From Mesorhizobium sp. WSM4311 (GTDB taxonomy: Bacteria > Pseudomonadota > Alphaproteobacteria > Rhizobiales > Rhizobiaceae): a stretch of 64,000 nucleotides of DNA. The position numbers and the translations under genes were made by a program. Positions within the stretch are counted from its first letter, which is position 1, and the number at the start of each line of letters is the position of its first letter. Under the pieces are notes generated by a model. The model was given only the letters and a program-made list of their open reading frames with translations, was not told the DNA's origin and searched no databases. This document shows, piece by piece, positions 34,385 through 42,118 of the stretch. Location: the NCBI RefSeq assembly GCF_002295115.1, contig NZ_NSFV01000003.1, positions 496,001 through 560,000 of the forward strand, written 5' to 3'.

Positions 34385-35101
34385 ATGCGTATCATCTTTC
34401 GATGTGATCCAACGTTGATCGAGCATTTGCCGCGCCCGATCCCGGCGCGCGGCGCTCTGCCGGAATGGCTGCGCGCCATGCCCGCCACCGCCTATTCGGC
34501 GATCCACGGCCGCGACATTCGCACGCTCAAGCAATGCCCACCCGTTGTCGATGCGATGACCTATGGCTTCATGGTCCTGCTGCCGTGCGACGTCGTCGTC
34601 GACAAGGGCACCTTTTCGTGGGACTGGCAAATTCCAGAACCGGTCACGCAGAACCACCCCAGAGCGCCATTGAGCTTCCACACACCGGGGCAGCTCGCCG
34701 GCAGCCCGTTTGCTACGCCCGGCCAAGCCGCCCTCAAATTCAACAGCTTCTGGACCATCGAGGTCGAGGAAGGCTGGTCGCTGTTCGCGACGCATCCGGT
34801 CAATCGCGAGGATCTTCCTTTCAGGCTGGTGACTGGGCTGGTGGATTCCGACCGGTTCAGCGATGGCGGCATCAATTTCCCGGCGGTCTGGACGGAACCT
34901 GGGTTCTCCGGCGTGCTCGGGAAAGGAACCCCGGTCGCACAGTGCTTTGCGGTTCCGCGGGCGACGCCGCAGCTGGAATACGAGGTGTTCGACGAAGAAC
35001 GGCAGGCGTCTTATGCGCGCACCGTCGGTAATGTCCTGTCAACGCCGGGTGTCTACCGCAAGCGGTTCCGCGCCCGGCGGGGGCGCTCCACTGGCGAGTA
35101 A
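34385..35101 (+). CDS. Hypothetical protein, possibly DUF6065 family
   Basis: A 238-residue soluble protein starting MRIIFRCDPTLIEHLPRP behind GGGAGGCGGTG. It has a conserved-looking core: KGTFSWDWQIPEP, TPGQAALKFNSFWTIEVEEG, LFATHPVNREDLPFRLVTGL and GINFPAVWTEPGFSGVLGKG. I recall similar domains as DUF6065, also in phages, but am not certain. No catalytic motif is visible. Its end overlaps the convergent TPR gene by 63 bases. Confidence 0.6.
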   Translation: MRIIFRCDPTLIEHLPRPIPARGALPEWLRAMPATAYSAIHGRDIRTLKQCPPVVDAMTYGFMVLLPCDVVVDKGTFSWDWQIPEPVTQNHPRAPLSFHTPGQLAGSPFATPGQAALKFNSFWTIEVEEGWSLFATHPVNREDLPFRLVTGLVDSDRFSDGGINFPAVWTEPGFSGVLGKGTPVAQCFAVPRATPQLEYEVFDEERQASYARTVGNVLSTPGVYRKRFRARRGRSTGE

Positions 35102-35947
35102 GCGACGCAGTGCTTCCTCATCGAGCCACAGCCGACCACTCGGCGCCGATGTAAGCGCCATGGCGATGACGCCGAACGTGGATGGGCGCAGACGATAGGC
35201 CGTTGAATACGCCAGCATCGCCCCATCCAGATCACCAGTTTCCTGCAAGACGACGCCCAGATTGACGGCAGCCTCCGGGGTATCGGGGCTCATCTCCAGC
35301 ACGCGTCGATAGGCCTGGGCAGCGGCGCCGAACTTGCGCATGTCCTGACGCACCAACCCGAGATCAAACCAGGCAGAAGGATGCCCGCCGCCAGCGACGG
35401 CGCGTTCGAGCAAGTCCTCTGCCTCAACAGACGCGCCGCGTTGCCAGGCAAGGCGCCCGAGGCGCGCCGCAGCCTCCTCGGATTTCGGATCCCATTGCAA
35501 GACGAGTGTCCACCATTCGCCCGCGGCCAAAGCATTGCCTGCCTGATCAAGGGTACGTGCCCGCTCGATCAGTATTTCCGCCTGTGATGACAGCTTTGCC
35601 GCGCGATCCAGCTGTTGCAACGCTGCCTCGAACCGGCCGTCGGCCCGAGCAATCCTGCATGCCAGAATCAAAGCGGGCACATTGTCCGCATGAGCGGCCA
35701 GGCTCGTCTCGATGCGCGTGCGAGCTCCCGACAAATCCGCCCTGGCGAACAGGATCGCCGCCAGAAGATGGCAAAGAGCCGGATCGTTCGGGCGTTGCTT
35801 CAGGCCTAACTCGCACAGCTGCATTGCCTGGCCATGATTGCCGGAATTGAAAGCAGCCACCGCACGTCGGATCAGATCGCCACTTTCGACTTGATTCGTA
35901 TCCGTCACCGCTTTTACCACTCCGGTTAGAACCCGAAGGCCAGCCAT
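35039..35947 (-). CDS. Tetratricopeptide repeat protein
   Basis: About 302 residues of helical repeats. TPR-like units include AVAAFNSGNHGQAMQLCELG, HLLAAILFARADLSGARTRI, WFDLGLVRQDMRKFGAAAQA and AVNLGVVLQETGDLDGAMLA. No signal peptide or membrane helix. TPRs mediate protein contacts; the partner is unknown. The only ATG (35947) lies inside the end of the upstream anion permease gene, giving a 22-base overlap. A GTG slightly downstream could be used instead. The C-terminus overlaps the convergent hypothetical gene. Confidence 0.75.
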   Translation of the reverse strand: MAGLRVLTGVVKAVTDTNQVESGDLIRRAVAAFNSGNHGQAMQLCELGLKQRPNDPALCHLLAAILFARADLSGARTRIETSLAAHADNVPALILACRIARADGRFEAALQQLDRAAKLSSQAEILIERARTLDQAGNALAAGEWWTLVLQWDPKSEEAAARLGRLAWQRGASVEAEDLLERAVAGGGHPSAWFDLGLVRQDMRKFGAAAQAYRRVLEMSPDTPEAAVNLGVVLQETGDLDGAMLAYSTAYRLRPSTFGVIAMALTSAPSGRLWLDEEALRRLLASGAPPPGAEPLAVDTRR

Positions 35948-37152
35948 GCCGTGCCGGCGACGAGAGTGATCAGCGTCAGCGGCAGGCCGACCTTGAAGAA
36001 GGCACCGAACGACAAGGGCGTGCCGGCAGCCTTGGACTGCTCGGCGACGATCAGGTTGGCGACCGAGCCGAGCAGCGTGAAATTGCCGGCGAGCGTTGAA
36101 CTCATCGCCACCACCAGCCAGGCCCGTTCGGGGTTTTCCAGCCCAGGTATGAACGGCCGCAGCGCCAGCACCGCCGGAACATTGCTCATGATGTTGGAGA
36201 GCACCGCGGTGAAGCTGGACAGGCGCCAGACATCGTCGAGGCCGAGATTCTTGGCCGAGGCGATGAGATCCGGCGTCAGCAACGTCCTTTCGGCGCCGGC
36301 GACCACCACGAACAAACCGGCGAACATGAACAGCAGCGGGCCATCGATCTCACGGTAGATGCGGTCCGGCTTGATGGCGCGGGTGAGCAGGAGAATGGCT
36401 CCGCCGATCAACGCCGCCTTGGCAACGGGGACGCCGGCGAAGAAGGCGATGGCCAGCCCGATGCAGACGATCACGGCTTTCAGCACCTGCCCGCGATGCA
36501 TCCGGCCGCGCGAGACATGCGGCGTCAATTCAGCGGTGCGGGTGAATTCGGCGCGATAGACGATGCGCACGATGACGATGACCGCGACGAGACCGAACAG
36601 GGCGACCGGCGCGAGTGCCGCCGAAAAAGCGGGATAGGAAATGCCCGACAGCGCGCCGATGACCATGTTCTGAGGATTGCCGGTGATGGTGGCGACGCTG
36701 CCGCAGTTCGAGGCGGTGGCGGTGGCGATCAGATAGGGGATCGGGTTGCGATTGATGACGCGTGTGACGTGGACGACGATCGGCGCCATGACCAGGCAGA
36801 TGGCATCGTTGACCAGGAAGGCCGACAGCACGCCGGTCAGCAGCGTCACCATCACCAGGAGCATGAAGGGCGCGTGCGCGTGTTCGATGGCGATGGCGCC
36901 CAGGCCACGAAAGGCGCCAGAGACCTTCAGATGCGCCACCACGATCATCATGCCGAGCAGAAGCGTGATCGTGTCGAAATTGATGGCGCGGTAGGCGTCC
37001 TCCATGCTGATCGCGCCAACGGCGATCATCGCGGCGCCGCCAAGCAGCGCGATGCCTGCCCGGTCAAGACGCAAACCGGGGATGCGGCCGATGGCGACGC
37101 CGGCATAGGTCAGGACCAGGATCAGCAGTGCCGCCGCGCCCATCAACGTCAT
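35926..37152 (-). CDS. SLC13/ArsB-type anion permease
   Basis: A 408-residue transporter with 11 or so membrane helices. It has family signatures NDAICLVMAPIVVHVTRV, then ATASNCGSVATITGNPQNMV in the first half and SNIMSNVPAVLALRPF with LLGSVANLIVAEQSKAAG in the second. This is the inverted-repeat layout of the ion transporter superfamily. Substrates in the family include arsenite, sulfate, dicarboxylates and other anions, and none can be chosen. The start MTLMGAAALLILVLTYAG at 37152 is preferred to the unlikely 31-residue basic extension. Confidence 0.85.
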   Translation of the reverse strand: MTLMGAAALLILVLTYAGVAIGRIPGLRLDRAGIALLGGAAMIAVGAISMEDAYRAINFDTITLLLGMMIVVAHLKVSGAFRGLGAIAIEHAHAPFMLLVMVTLLTGVLSAFLVNDAICLVMAPIVVHVTRVINRNPIPYLIATATASNCGSVATITGNPQNMVIGALSGISYPAFSAALAPVALFGLVAVIVIVRIVYRAEFTRTAELTPHVSRGRMHRGQVLKAVIVCIGLAIAFFAGVPVAKAALIGGAILLLTRAIKPDRIYREIDGPLLFMFAGLFVVVAGAERTLLTPDLIASAKNLGLDDVWRLSSFTAVLSNIMSNVPAVLALRPFIPGLENPERAWLVVAMSSTLAGNFTLLGSVANLIVAEQSKAAGTPLSFGAFFKVGLPLTLITLVAGTAWLAFGF

Positions 37153-37259
37153 TGGTAAGAAGCCCTGCTCGATCTGGTGGCGCCGATGCGTCCGCCTGGT
37201 GGTTCTTTTGCATGTCAACTTTAGCGATGTCGAGATTGACGACAAACGGGGCGGTACCG

Positions 37260-38222
37260 CTAACGCCGATAGAAATCCAGCCGCTGTTGCAATGCCTGCG
37301 GCGAAAACAGTCGCTCGACGGTCTGCCGCGCTTTGTGGCCCATGTCAGCCCGCAGCGCCGGATCGGCCTTGAGCTCGGCCAGGATGCGCGCCGCCTGTTG
37401 CGTCGACTCGAACAGAAAACCGTTTTCGCCATGGCTGATATAGTCGGCATAGCCGCCATGCGCATGGCAGACCACGGGCAAACCGCAGGCCATCGCCTCG
37501 AACACCACGCGGCCGAATGTCTCCACATGCGAGCCGGTGCGATAGTAGAAGGCGTCGAGCGTCGGCAAGAACTGCTCGGCGGCAAACTGGCCCTGCGGCA
37601 GGAGTTCGAGTTGCGGATGCGGCGCGAGCCTGTCCTTCAGCGGCATGCCGCCCTGGATCCGTACCGCAACGCCATCGGCCAGCAAGGCCTCGTAGAGCGC
37701 CACATCGTCGGCATGATGCTTGTCCGCCGTGTCGCGGCTCAGCCGCCCCACCGTGAACGGGCCGTCCGGCCTTGCCGGTCGTGGTGAAAAACGCCCGATA
37801 TCGATCGGCGACGGATGCACGACGCCTTCGACCTGCAGCATGCGCTTCTGGAATTCCGAGATCAGCACCAATTCGGCGCCGGGCCAGCCCAGCAGGCGCG
37901 GCATGCCGGTCGTCAGCCCGATGATCTTCGGGTGAAAGGTGTTGAAGACGTAGATCAGCCGGCGTGGCCGCCGGATCAGGTAAGGCCAGATTTTGTTGCG
38001 CCAATGCGCGCCGAGGAAGACATAGGTGCCGCCGTCCGGCACCTCGCGCTTTGTCAGCGACACGCGGCGAATCGGAAATTGCCGCATCAGTTCGTCGGAC
38101 ACGCGCGAAGAGGTTGCCCAAAGACACACCTGCTGGTCGGCACTCAACAGCCGATACAGGTCCAGGGTTTCGCGTTCGCTGCCGCCAAACGGGTTCTGAA
38201 AGCCGTTGAACAAATGGATCAT
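37260..38222 (-). CDS. Glycosyltransferase family 4-type protein
   Basis: A 320-residue GT-B-type transferase. The start has the usual glycine-rich segment FNGFQNPFGGSERETLDLYR. The C-terminal half carries FTVGRLSRDTADKHHADDV and the nucleotide-sugar motif HVETFGRVVFEAMACGLPVV followed by CHAHGGYADYISHGENGFLF. The glutamates of the E-x7-E motif are present. It would add sugars to an envelope polysaccharide or lipid. It stands alone, so acceptor and sugar are unknown. Confidence 0.85.
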   Translation of the reverse strand: MIHLFNGFQNPFGGSERETLDLYRLLSADQQVCLWATSSRVSDELMRQFPIRRVSLTKREVPDGGTYVFLGAHWRNKIWPYLIRRPRRLIYVFNTFHPKIIGLTTGMPRLLGWPGAELVLISEFQKRMLQVEGVVHPSPIDIGRFSPRPARPDGPFTVGRLSRDTADKHHADDVALYEALLADGVAVRIQGGMPLKDRLAPHPQLELLPQGQFAAEQFLPTLDAFYYRTGSHVETFGRVVFEAMACGLPVVCHAHGGYADYISHGENGFLFESTQQAARILAELKADPALRADMGHKARQTVERLFSPQALQQRLDFYRR

Positions 38223-38439
38223 GATCGCCGCGCTTGCCTGGCCCGGGCCATCCCGCCGCTCGTTCGCCCGGCACCGAAACAGGTCGTGACTGCGCCGGTG
38301 GCCCGGAAGACCGAGGAGATCAAGAAAGCAGAAATGTCTCTGGCGACGCCCAATGCATCACCTTAGCCGGAGGAAGCACACCGGCAAGACGGCGTCAAGG
38401 AAGCGGCGACCTCAGCCTTCACGCGCAGCAAGGCTGCGG

Positions 38440-39228
38440 TCAATGCATCGTGGCGGCGCCGGACTGAGACACCAGGGCGGCTTCCGCCGGGTCGAAACTG
38501 ACCTGATCGCGGCCATTCGACTTGGCGGCATAGAGCCGTCTGTCTGCGGCGGAAAATATCGCCTCGTAAGTCGTCGGCCCGATGAAGCTGGTGCCGCCGA
38601 TACTGACGGAAAGCGGACAGGCGCGGCCGCCAGGCGAAAAGTCCATTTCGCGAATTCGCCGGCGGATGCCTTCGGCAACCAGCCAGGATTGCGAGGGGTC
38701 GACACCGGGAAGAAACACGCCAAACTCCTCGCCGCCGATGCGGCCGACGATATCGCTGCCGCGCAGCTGTCCCTTGATCGCCTGCGCGATGAGCTTGAGC
38801 GCCTGGTCGCCACAGTCATGGCCGAGGCGGTCGTTGATAGACTTGAAGTGGTCGGCATCGATGATCAGCAGCGCGCCGGAACGGGTCTGTTCCTGCTTGC
38901 GGGTCTCCTCCAGATAGGCCTCGACCAGCATCGAGAAGGCGCCGCGATTCAGCACGGCCGTCAGACTGTCGGTGGCGGCGATGACGCTGAGGTCGCGCTG
39001 AGCTATCGCCAGCTGGCGAATCTTCCACATGAGAAAAAACAGAAACGACCCGCCCAGCACCAGGGGCAGCATGAGATCCGTCATTTGCGCGCGCCAGACA
39101 GCCTCGGGCGAGAGATAAGGGAAATTGAAGGAATCGACGAAAAACGCCACGGCAATGAAGAATACCGTGCCGGCGGCGGTGACAGCGATCACCCTGCCCC
39201 AGCTGGTCGACGACAGGTCGAACTTCAT
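38440..39228 (-). CDS. Membrane-anchored GGDEF diguanylate cyclase
   Basis: A 262-residue protein with two N-terminal membrane helices (VIAVTAAGTVFFIAVAFFV and LMLPLVLGGSFLFFLMWKI) and a GGDEF domain from about residue 85. The active site is GRIGGEEFGVFLPG. The inhibitory RxxD site (RGSD) sits five residues before it, so product feedback should work. Metal-binding DADHFKSINDRLGHDCGD is intact. It makes cyclic di-GMP at the inner membrane. No sensor domain beyond the membrane part is visible. Confidence 0.9.
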   Translation of the reverse strand: MKFDLSSTSWGRVIAVTAAGTVFFIAVAFFVDSFNFPYLSPEAVWRAQMTDLMLPLVLGGSFLFFLMWKIRQLAIAQRDLSVIAATDSLTAVLNRGAFSMLVEAYLEETRKQEQTRSGALLIIDADHFKSINDRLGHDCGDQALKLIAQAIKGQLRGSDIVGRIGGEEFGVFLPGVDPSQSWLVAEGIRRRIREMDFSPGGRACPLSVSIGGTSFIGPTTYEAIFSAADRRLYAAKSNGRDQVSFDPAEAALVSQSGAATMH

Positions 39229-39374
39229 CCCATTCCACTCCGTTAGCCGTCGCTACTATGACGCGCCAACGCAAACAAATTGATAAGACTTTCCCTTCAA
39301 TTCGAGATCAGGGAGCCGGAGCATGCTCGCCCAAATGGACCGCCGTGCCCCGGCGGTGAACGCAAGCCCGCCGA

Positions 39375-39629
39375 CTAAATTTCGCGCGATGCGGGGAATT
39401 CAGAACGTCGATGGTTCGGCGCCGGTCCACTTGCTTCGACAACGAAGGATGCCGCGATCAGGTCGTCGGCATCCAGTTGTAGGGACCCGTCGCCCGCCCC
39501 CATGATGGCCGCGACCTTGTGGAAGGTCTTCATCTCATGATCGGAAATTTCGGCATCCTGCATTCTGGCTCTGAGTTGAGCGATACGCCGCCCCAGGGCG
39601 GGGGACGTTCCAATTTCACGTTTCGACAT
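39375..39629 (-). CDS. Hypothetical protein, 84 aa
   Basis: A small soluble protein starting MSKREIGTSPALGRRIAQLR behind GGAGGAG (spacing rather long). A helical middle (RMQDAEISDHEMKTFHKVAA) and acidic LQLDADDLIAASFVVEAS follow. No family recognised. Codon use fits a gene, and overlapping plus-strand frames do not. Confidence 0.5.
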   Translation of the reverse strand: MSKREIGTSPALGRRIAQLRARMQDAEISDHEMKTFHKVAAIMGAGDGSLQLDADDLIAASFVVEASGPAPNHRRSEFPASREI

Positions 39630-39802
39630 GGCCTCGTTTTCTCCTCCCCCAACCCGCGCTTGTTTTGTCCCGCCCGTTCGCCGGCCCGCACATTGCCTTT
39701 TATGAGGCTCCGCGAATACAAGGCCCCGAACGCCTGATGTAGGCTAAGGTTCCAACTTCGGCGGATCACGAAATAATTCCGGGTCGCCCACGCAGCTCTG
39801 CT

Positions 39803-40048
39803 CTATTGGCCCGCCGTCAGCACCAGCGTCGTAATAGAGTTGCGCGCCTCAACCCGCTCCAGACACCGACCCGGAATGTTCGGCCACCTCGCGGCGGCGC
39901 ATTTGTTGTCGGTGACGGCAACGGGTTCGCTGCGCCGTGCGTCGGCGGCTTGGGTCGCCGTCGATGTGAAAAGAACCGTCTGCGTTATCAGAGCGGAGAA
40001 AACGGCAACCTGGAACAGCACTGCGGCGAAGGCGATCTTCTTGAGCAT
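39803..40048 (-). CDS. Small secreted hypothetical protein
   Basis: An 81-residue protein with a hydrophobic signal (MLKKIAFAAVLFQVAVFSAL) ending about ATQA. The short mature part has two cysteines (NKCAAARWPNIPGRC) that could pair. Similar small rhizobial exported proteins share the C-x7-12-C pattern with WPNIP. An upstream ATG at 40090 would give 14 extra residues but spoil the signal. No function known. It is the last chromosomal gene before the tRNA fragment. Confidence 0.6.
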   Translation of the reverse strand: MLKKIAFAAVLFQVAVFSALITQTVLFTSTATQAADARRSEPVAVTDNKCAAARWPNIPGRCLERVEARNSITTLVLTAGQ

Positions 40049-40185
40049 GCGATGCAACGCGCGGGCAAGCGTCAGGTTCCCGCAGGTCATTTCTTACAGC
40101 GAGCCTGCACCGTGCCGGCGCGGCAGAAAGCGAACCGACACGCCTTCAACAAGAAGGAAATAACCTCGTAAACTCATTGATTTAT

Positions 40186-40230
40186 TGGCGATCCCGACAG
40201 GATTCGAACCTGTGACCATCGGCTTAGAAG
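40186..40230 (-). other. 3' fragment of a tRNA-Arg (TCT) gene, probable attachment site of the integrated element
   Basis: Minus strand: anticodon loop CTTCTAA (40230-40224), anticodon 3' stem, variable loop, T-arm ACAGGTTCGAATCCTGT (40213-40197), acceptor 3' strand CGGGATC, discriminator G and CCA (40188-40186). The sequence before the loop does not continue as a tRNA: no D-arm and no GATCCCG 5' acceptor strand. This is a displaced 3' end left by integration into a tRNA gene. On this strand the missing 5' half lies to the right, so the element extends rightwards and the intact tRNA should be beyond 64 kb. Confidence 0.75.
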
Positions 40231-40328
40231 GCCCAAAGCCAACCGCGCAGTTCTGCGGTTTCTGGCCTCACCGCCTGTAAACCGGGCCCGGCGAAACATT
40301 AAGAAATCCCGGCCTACTGTAAACGGTC

Positions 40329-40820
40329 ATGATCACACGCCCCGCCCTCCTCCTCGCCGCTGCGGCACCTTTCATTCCGCTGTCAGCGGCCGCTGCGCCG
40401 CTGGTAGGAATTCCATCCGTCATTGACGGCGACACAATTGAAATTCACGGGCAGCGAATTCGCCTCAACGGCATCGACGCACCTGAGAGTGCGCAGCTCT
40501 GCCTAGACGCCGCCGGCAAGAAATACCGTTGCGGGCAAAAAGCGTCTCTCGCCCTCGCGGATTTCCTCGAGGCGCATCGCCCGACGTCTTGCATCGAGGT
40601 CGACCGCGATCAGTTCAGACGCATGGTGGCTGTCTGCACGGCAGGAGGCGTCGATATCGGCGAATGGATGGTCAGGAAGGGCTATGCGGTCGACTGGCCG
40701 AGATACAGCGCTGGCTTCTATGCCAAGGCTGAGACTGACGCCAGGAAAGCAAAGCGCGGCCTATGGGCAGGATCGTTCGACAGGCCTTGGGAATGGCGCA
40801 AGCAGATGACGGTTCAATAG
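40329..40820 (+). CDS. Secreted thermonuclease (SNase) family protein
   Basis: A 163-residue exported nuclease. Signal LLLAAAAPFIPLSAAAA. The OB-fold domain contains GIPSVIDGDTIEIHGQRIRL with the Asp and Arg of the active site (NGIDAPES), RDQFRRMVAVCTAGGVDIGE and GYAVDWPRYSAGFYAKAETD then ARKAKRGLWAGSFD. These match the staphylococcal nuclease pattern of calcium-dependent DNA/RNA cutting. It is the first gene inside the predicted element. It is also ordinary in rhizobial chromosomes, so element membership is not certain. Confidence 0.88.
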   Translation: MITRPALLLAAAAPFIPLSAAAAPLVGIPSVIDGDTIEIHGQRIRLNGIDAPESAQLCLDAAGKKYRCGQKASLALADFLEAHRPTSCIEVDRDQFRRMVAVCTAGGVDIGEWMVRKGYAVDWPRYSAGFYAKAETDARKAKRGLWAGSFDRPWEWRKQMTVQ

Positions 40821-40953
40821 GCTGTTCGCGCCCGGTCATAAGAGCGGCCGATCACCCTCTGATGCTCGTCGAGAGATAGGCTGGCCTGTCATCTTTTGCC
40901 CATTTCCCTAGGCTAGGCTGTTTTCACGGCGGGCTTTGGAGGAGGTCGATCTC

Positions 40954-41583
40954 ATGACGACAAGCCTTGCCGGCACCCTGAAAAACCGCGGCAAACAGGT
41001 GGCCAAACGCCTGCTCGGCTATGATTCCCGAAACTGGCTGCGTATCCGCCAGATCGAAGCATTCACCGTCTTTTTGGAAGCCGGCAACCGCAAGGCCTCC
41101 GACGTCATCGAGATCTCGCCGGGCTGGAACCGCTATTGGCGAGCGATGTGCCCGAACTATCGCTCGGTCGATTTCCCGGCCTTCGACATCTGCAAGGAGC
41201 GCACCGAGGAACAATATTCGATCGTCATAGCCGACCAGGTGCTGGAACATGTCCAGCGGCCGCTGGCGGCGGCCCAGAACATCCATGCCATGACCCGGCC
41301 TGGCGGCTGGGCGATGGTGGCGACACCTTTTCTGTTCCGGGTCCATGCCCGGCCGCACGACTACAACAGGTGGACGCCCGCCGGCCTCAAGCAGCTGATG
41401 GTCGAGGGCGGTTTTGCCGAAGCCAACGTCAAGGTCCATGGCTGGGGCAACAAGGCTTGCGCCCGGGCTCACATCGGAGGCCCGGTACGCGCCTACGGTC
41501 TTTGGCGGGACCTCAGCAACGACGAGGAATACCCGCTAATGGTCTGGGCCTTCGCAAAGAAGGAGCCAGCGGTGCCTCAATAA
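40954..41583 (+). CDS. Class I SAM-dependent methyltransferase
   Basis: A 209-residue protein with the methyltransferase core: EISPGWNRYWRAMCP as a diverged motif I, then IVIADQVLEHVQRPLAAAQN and MTRPGGWAMVATPFLFRVHA, the usual post-II/III blocks of methyltransferase type 11. GGAGGAGG before the ATG at 40954. Similar proteins stand in polysaccharide gene clusters. Here it is alone, so the acceptor is unknown. Convergent with the glycine-zipper lipoprotein (7-base overlap). Confidence 0.78.
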   Translation: MTTSLAGTLKNRGKQVAKRLLGYDSRNWLRIRQIEAFTVFLEAGNRKASDVIEISPGWNRYWRAMCPNYRSVDFPAFDICKERTEEQYSIVIADQVLEHVQRPLAAAQNIHAMTRPGGWAMVATPFLFRVHARPHDYNRWTPAGLKQLMVEGGFAEANVKVHGWGNKACARAHIGGPVRAYGLWRDLSNDEEYPLMVWAFAKKEPAVPQ

Positions 41584-41894
41584 TTGCCGTTGTAGTAGCG
41601 GTCGTCGCAGGGCGCGGTGTAGATGCGGCCGTAGCGGTCCTGGTAGCGGCACATTTCCTCGCCGCGGCGCTGCGGGGTGGTGGCCGAGCCGACGACGGCG
41701 CCGAGCAGCGCGCCGCTGGCCGCGCCGATGACCGTGCTCTTGGTGTTACCACCGATCGCCTGGCCGACGAGAGCGCCGCCGGCGCCGCCGACCAGGGCAC
41801 CGGTGGTGGCCCGCTGCTGGCCTTCGGTCTGCGACTGGCAGCCGGCAAGTGCCGCGGTCATCAGCACGGCGGCTATGGCTTTCTGAAAGGTCAT
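41577..41894 (-). CDS. Glycine-zipper outer-membrane lipoprotein
   Basis: A 105-residue protein with a lipoprotein signal (MTFQKAIAAVLMTAALAGC; lipobox LAGC). A glycine-zipper membrane-spanning segment follows: TGALVGGAGGALVGQAIGGN and GAASGALLGAVVGSATTPQ. The tail CRYQDRYGRIYTAPCDDRYY has two cysteines and many aromatics. Such proteins are common small rhizobial envelope lipoproteins (17 kDa-antigen/YMGG type) with a probable structural role. Confidence 0.85.
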   Translation of the reverse strand: MTFQKAIAAVLMTAALAGCQSQTEGQQRATTGALVGGAGGALVGQAIGGNTKSTVIGAASGALLGAVVGSATTPQRRGEEMCRYQDRYGRIYTAPCDDRYYNGNY

Positions 41895-42118
41895 GTGAAG
41901 TCTCCCTTAAACGTCTGAAATCCCTATCGATCGTCCCGTGCGGCCGCATTGCGGCGGAACAGGGGCGCACACGCTCACGAAGTGAGTCAGGGTTTCCCAT
42001 GAGTTGAAAGCCATGGTTTCCAAAGCGCAAAGCTAGGAGCGAACGCTTCGATTTAATCTTGACTGGAATTGCCATTCGCTGCCCGCTAGAATTGACATTC
42101 GTCCGATGGTGCAAGGCG

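Noticed and set aside
39323..39505. A 60-codon plus-strand gene starting MLAQMDRRAP
   Set aside because: It has a fair ribosome site, but its second half is the Arg/Pro-rich shadow of the minus-strand 84-residue gene.
40186..40260. A complete tRNA gene at the element boundary
   Set aside because: Only the 3' part from the anticodon loop onward is present. No D-arm and no 5' acceptor strand pairing with the 3' CGGGATC was found.
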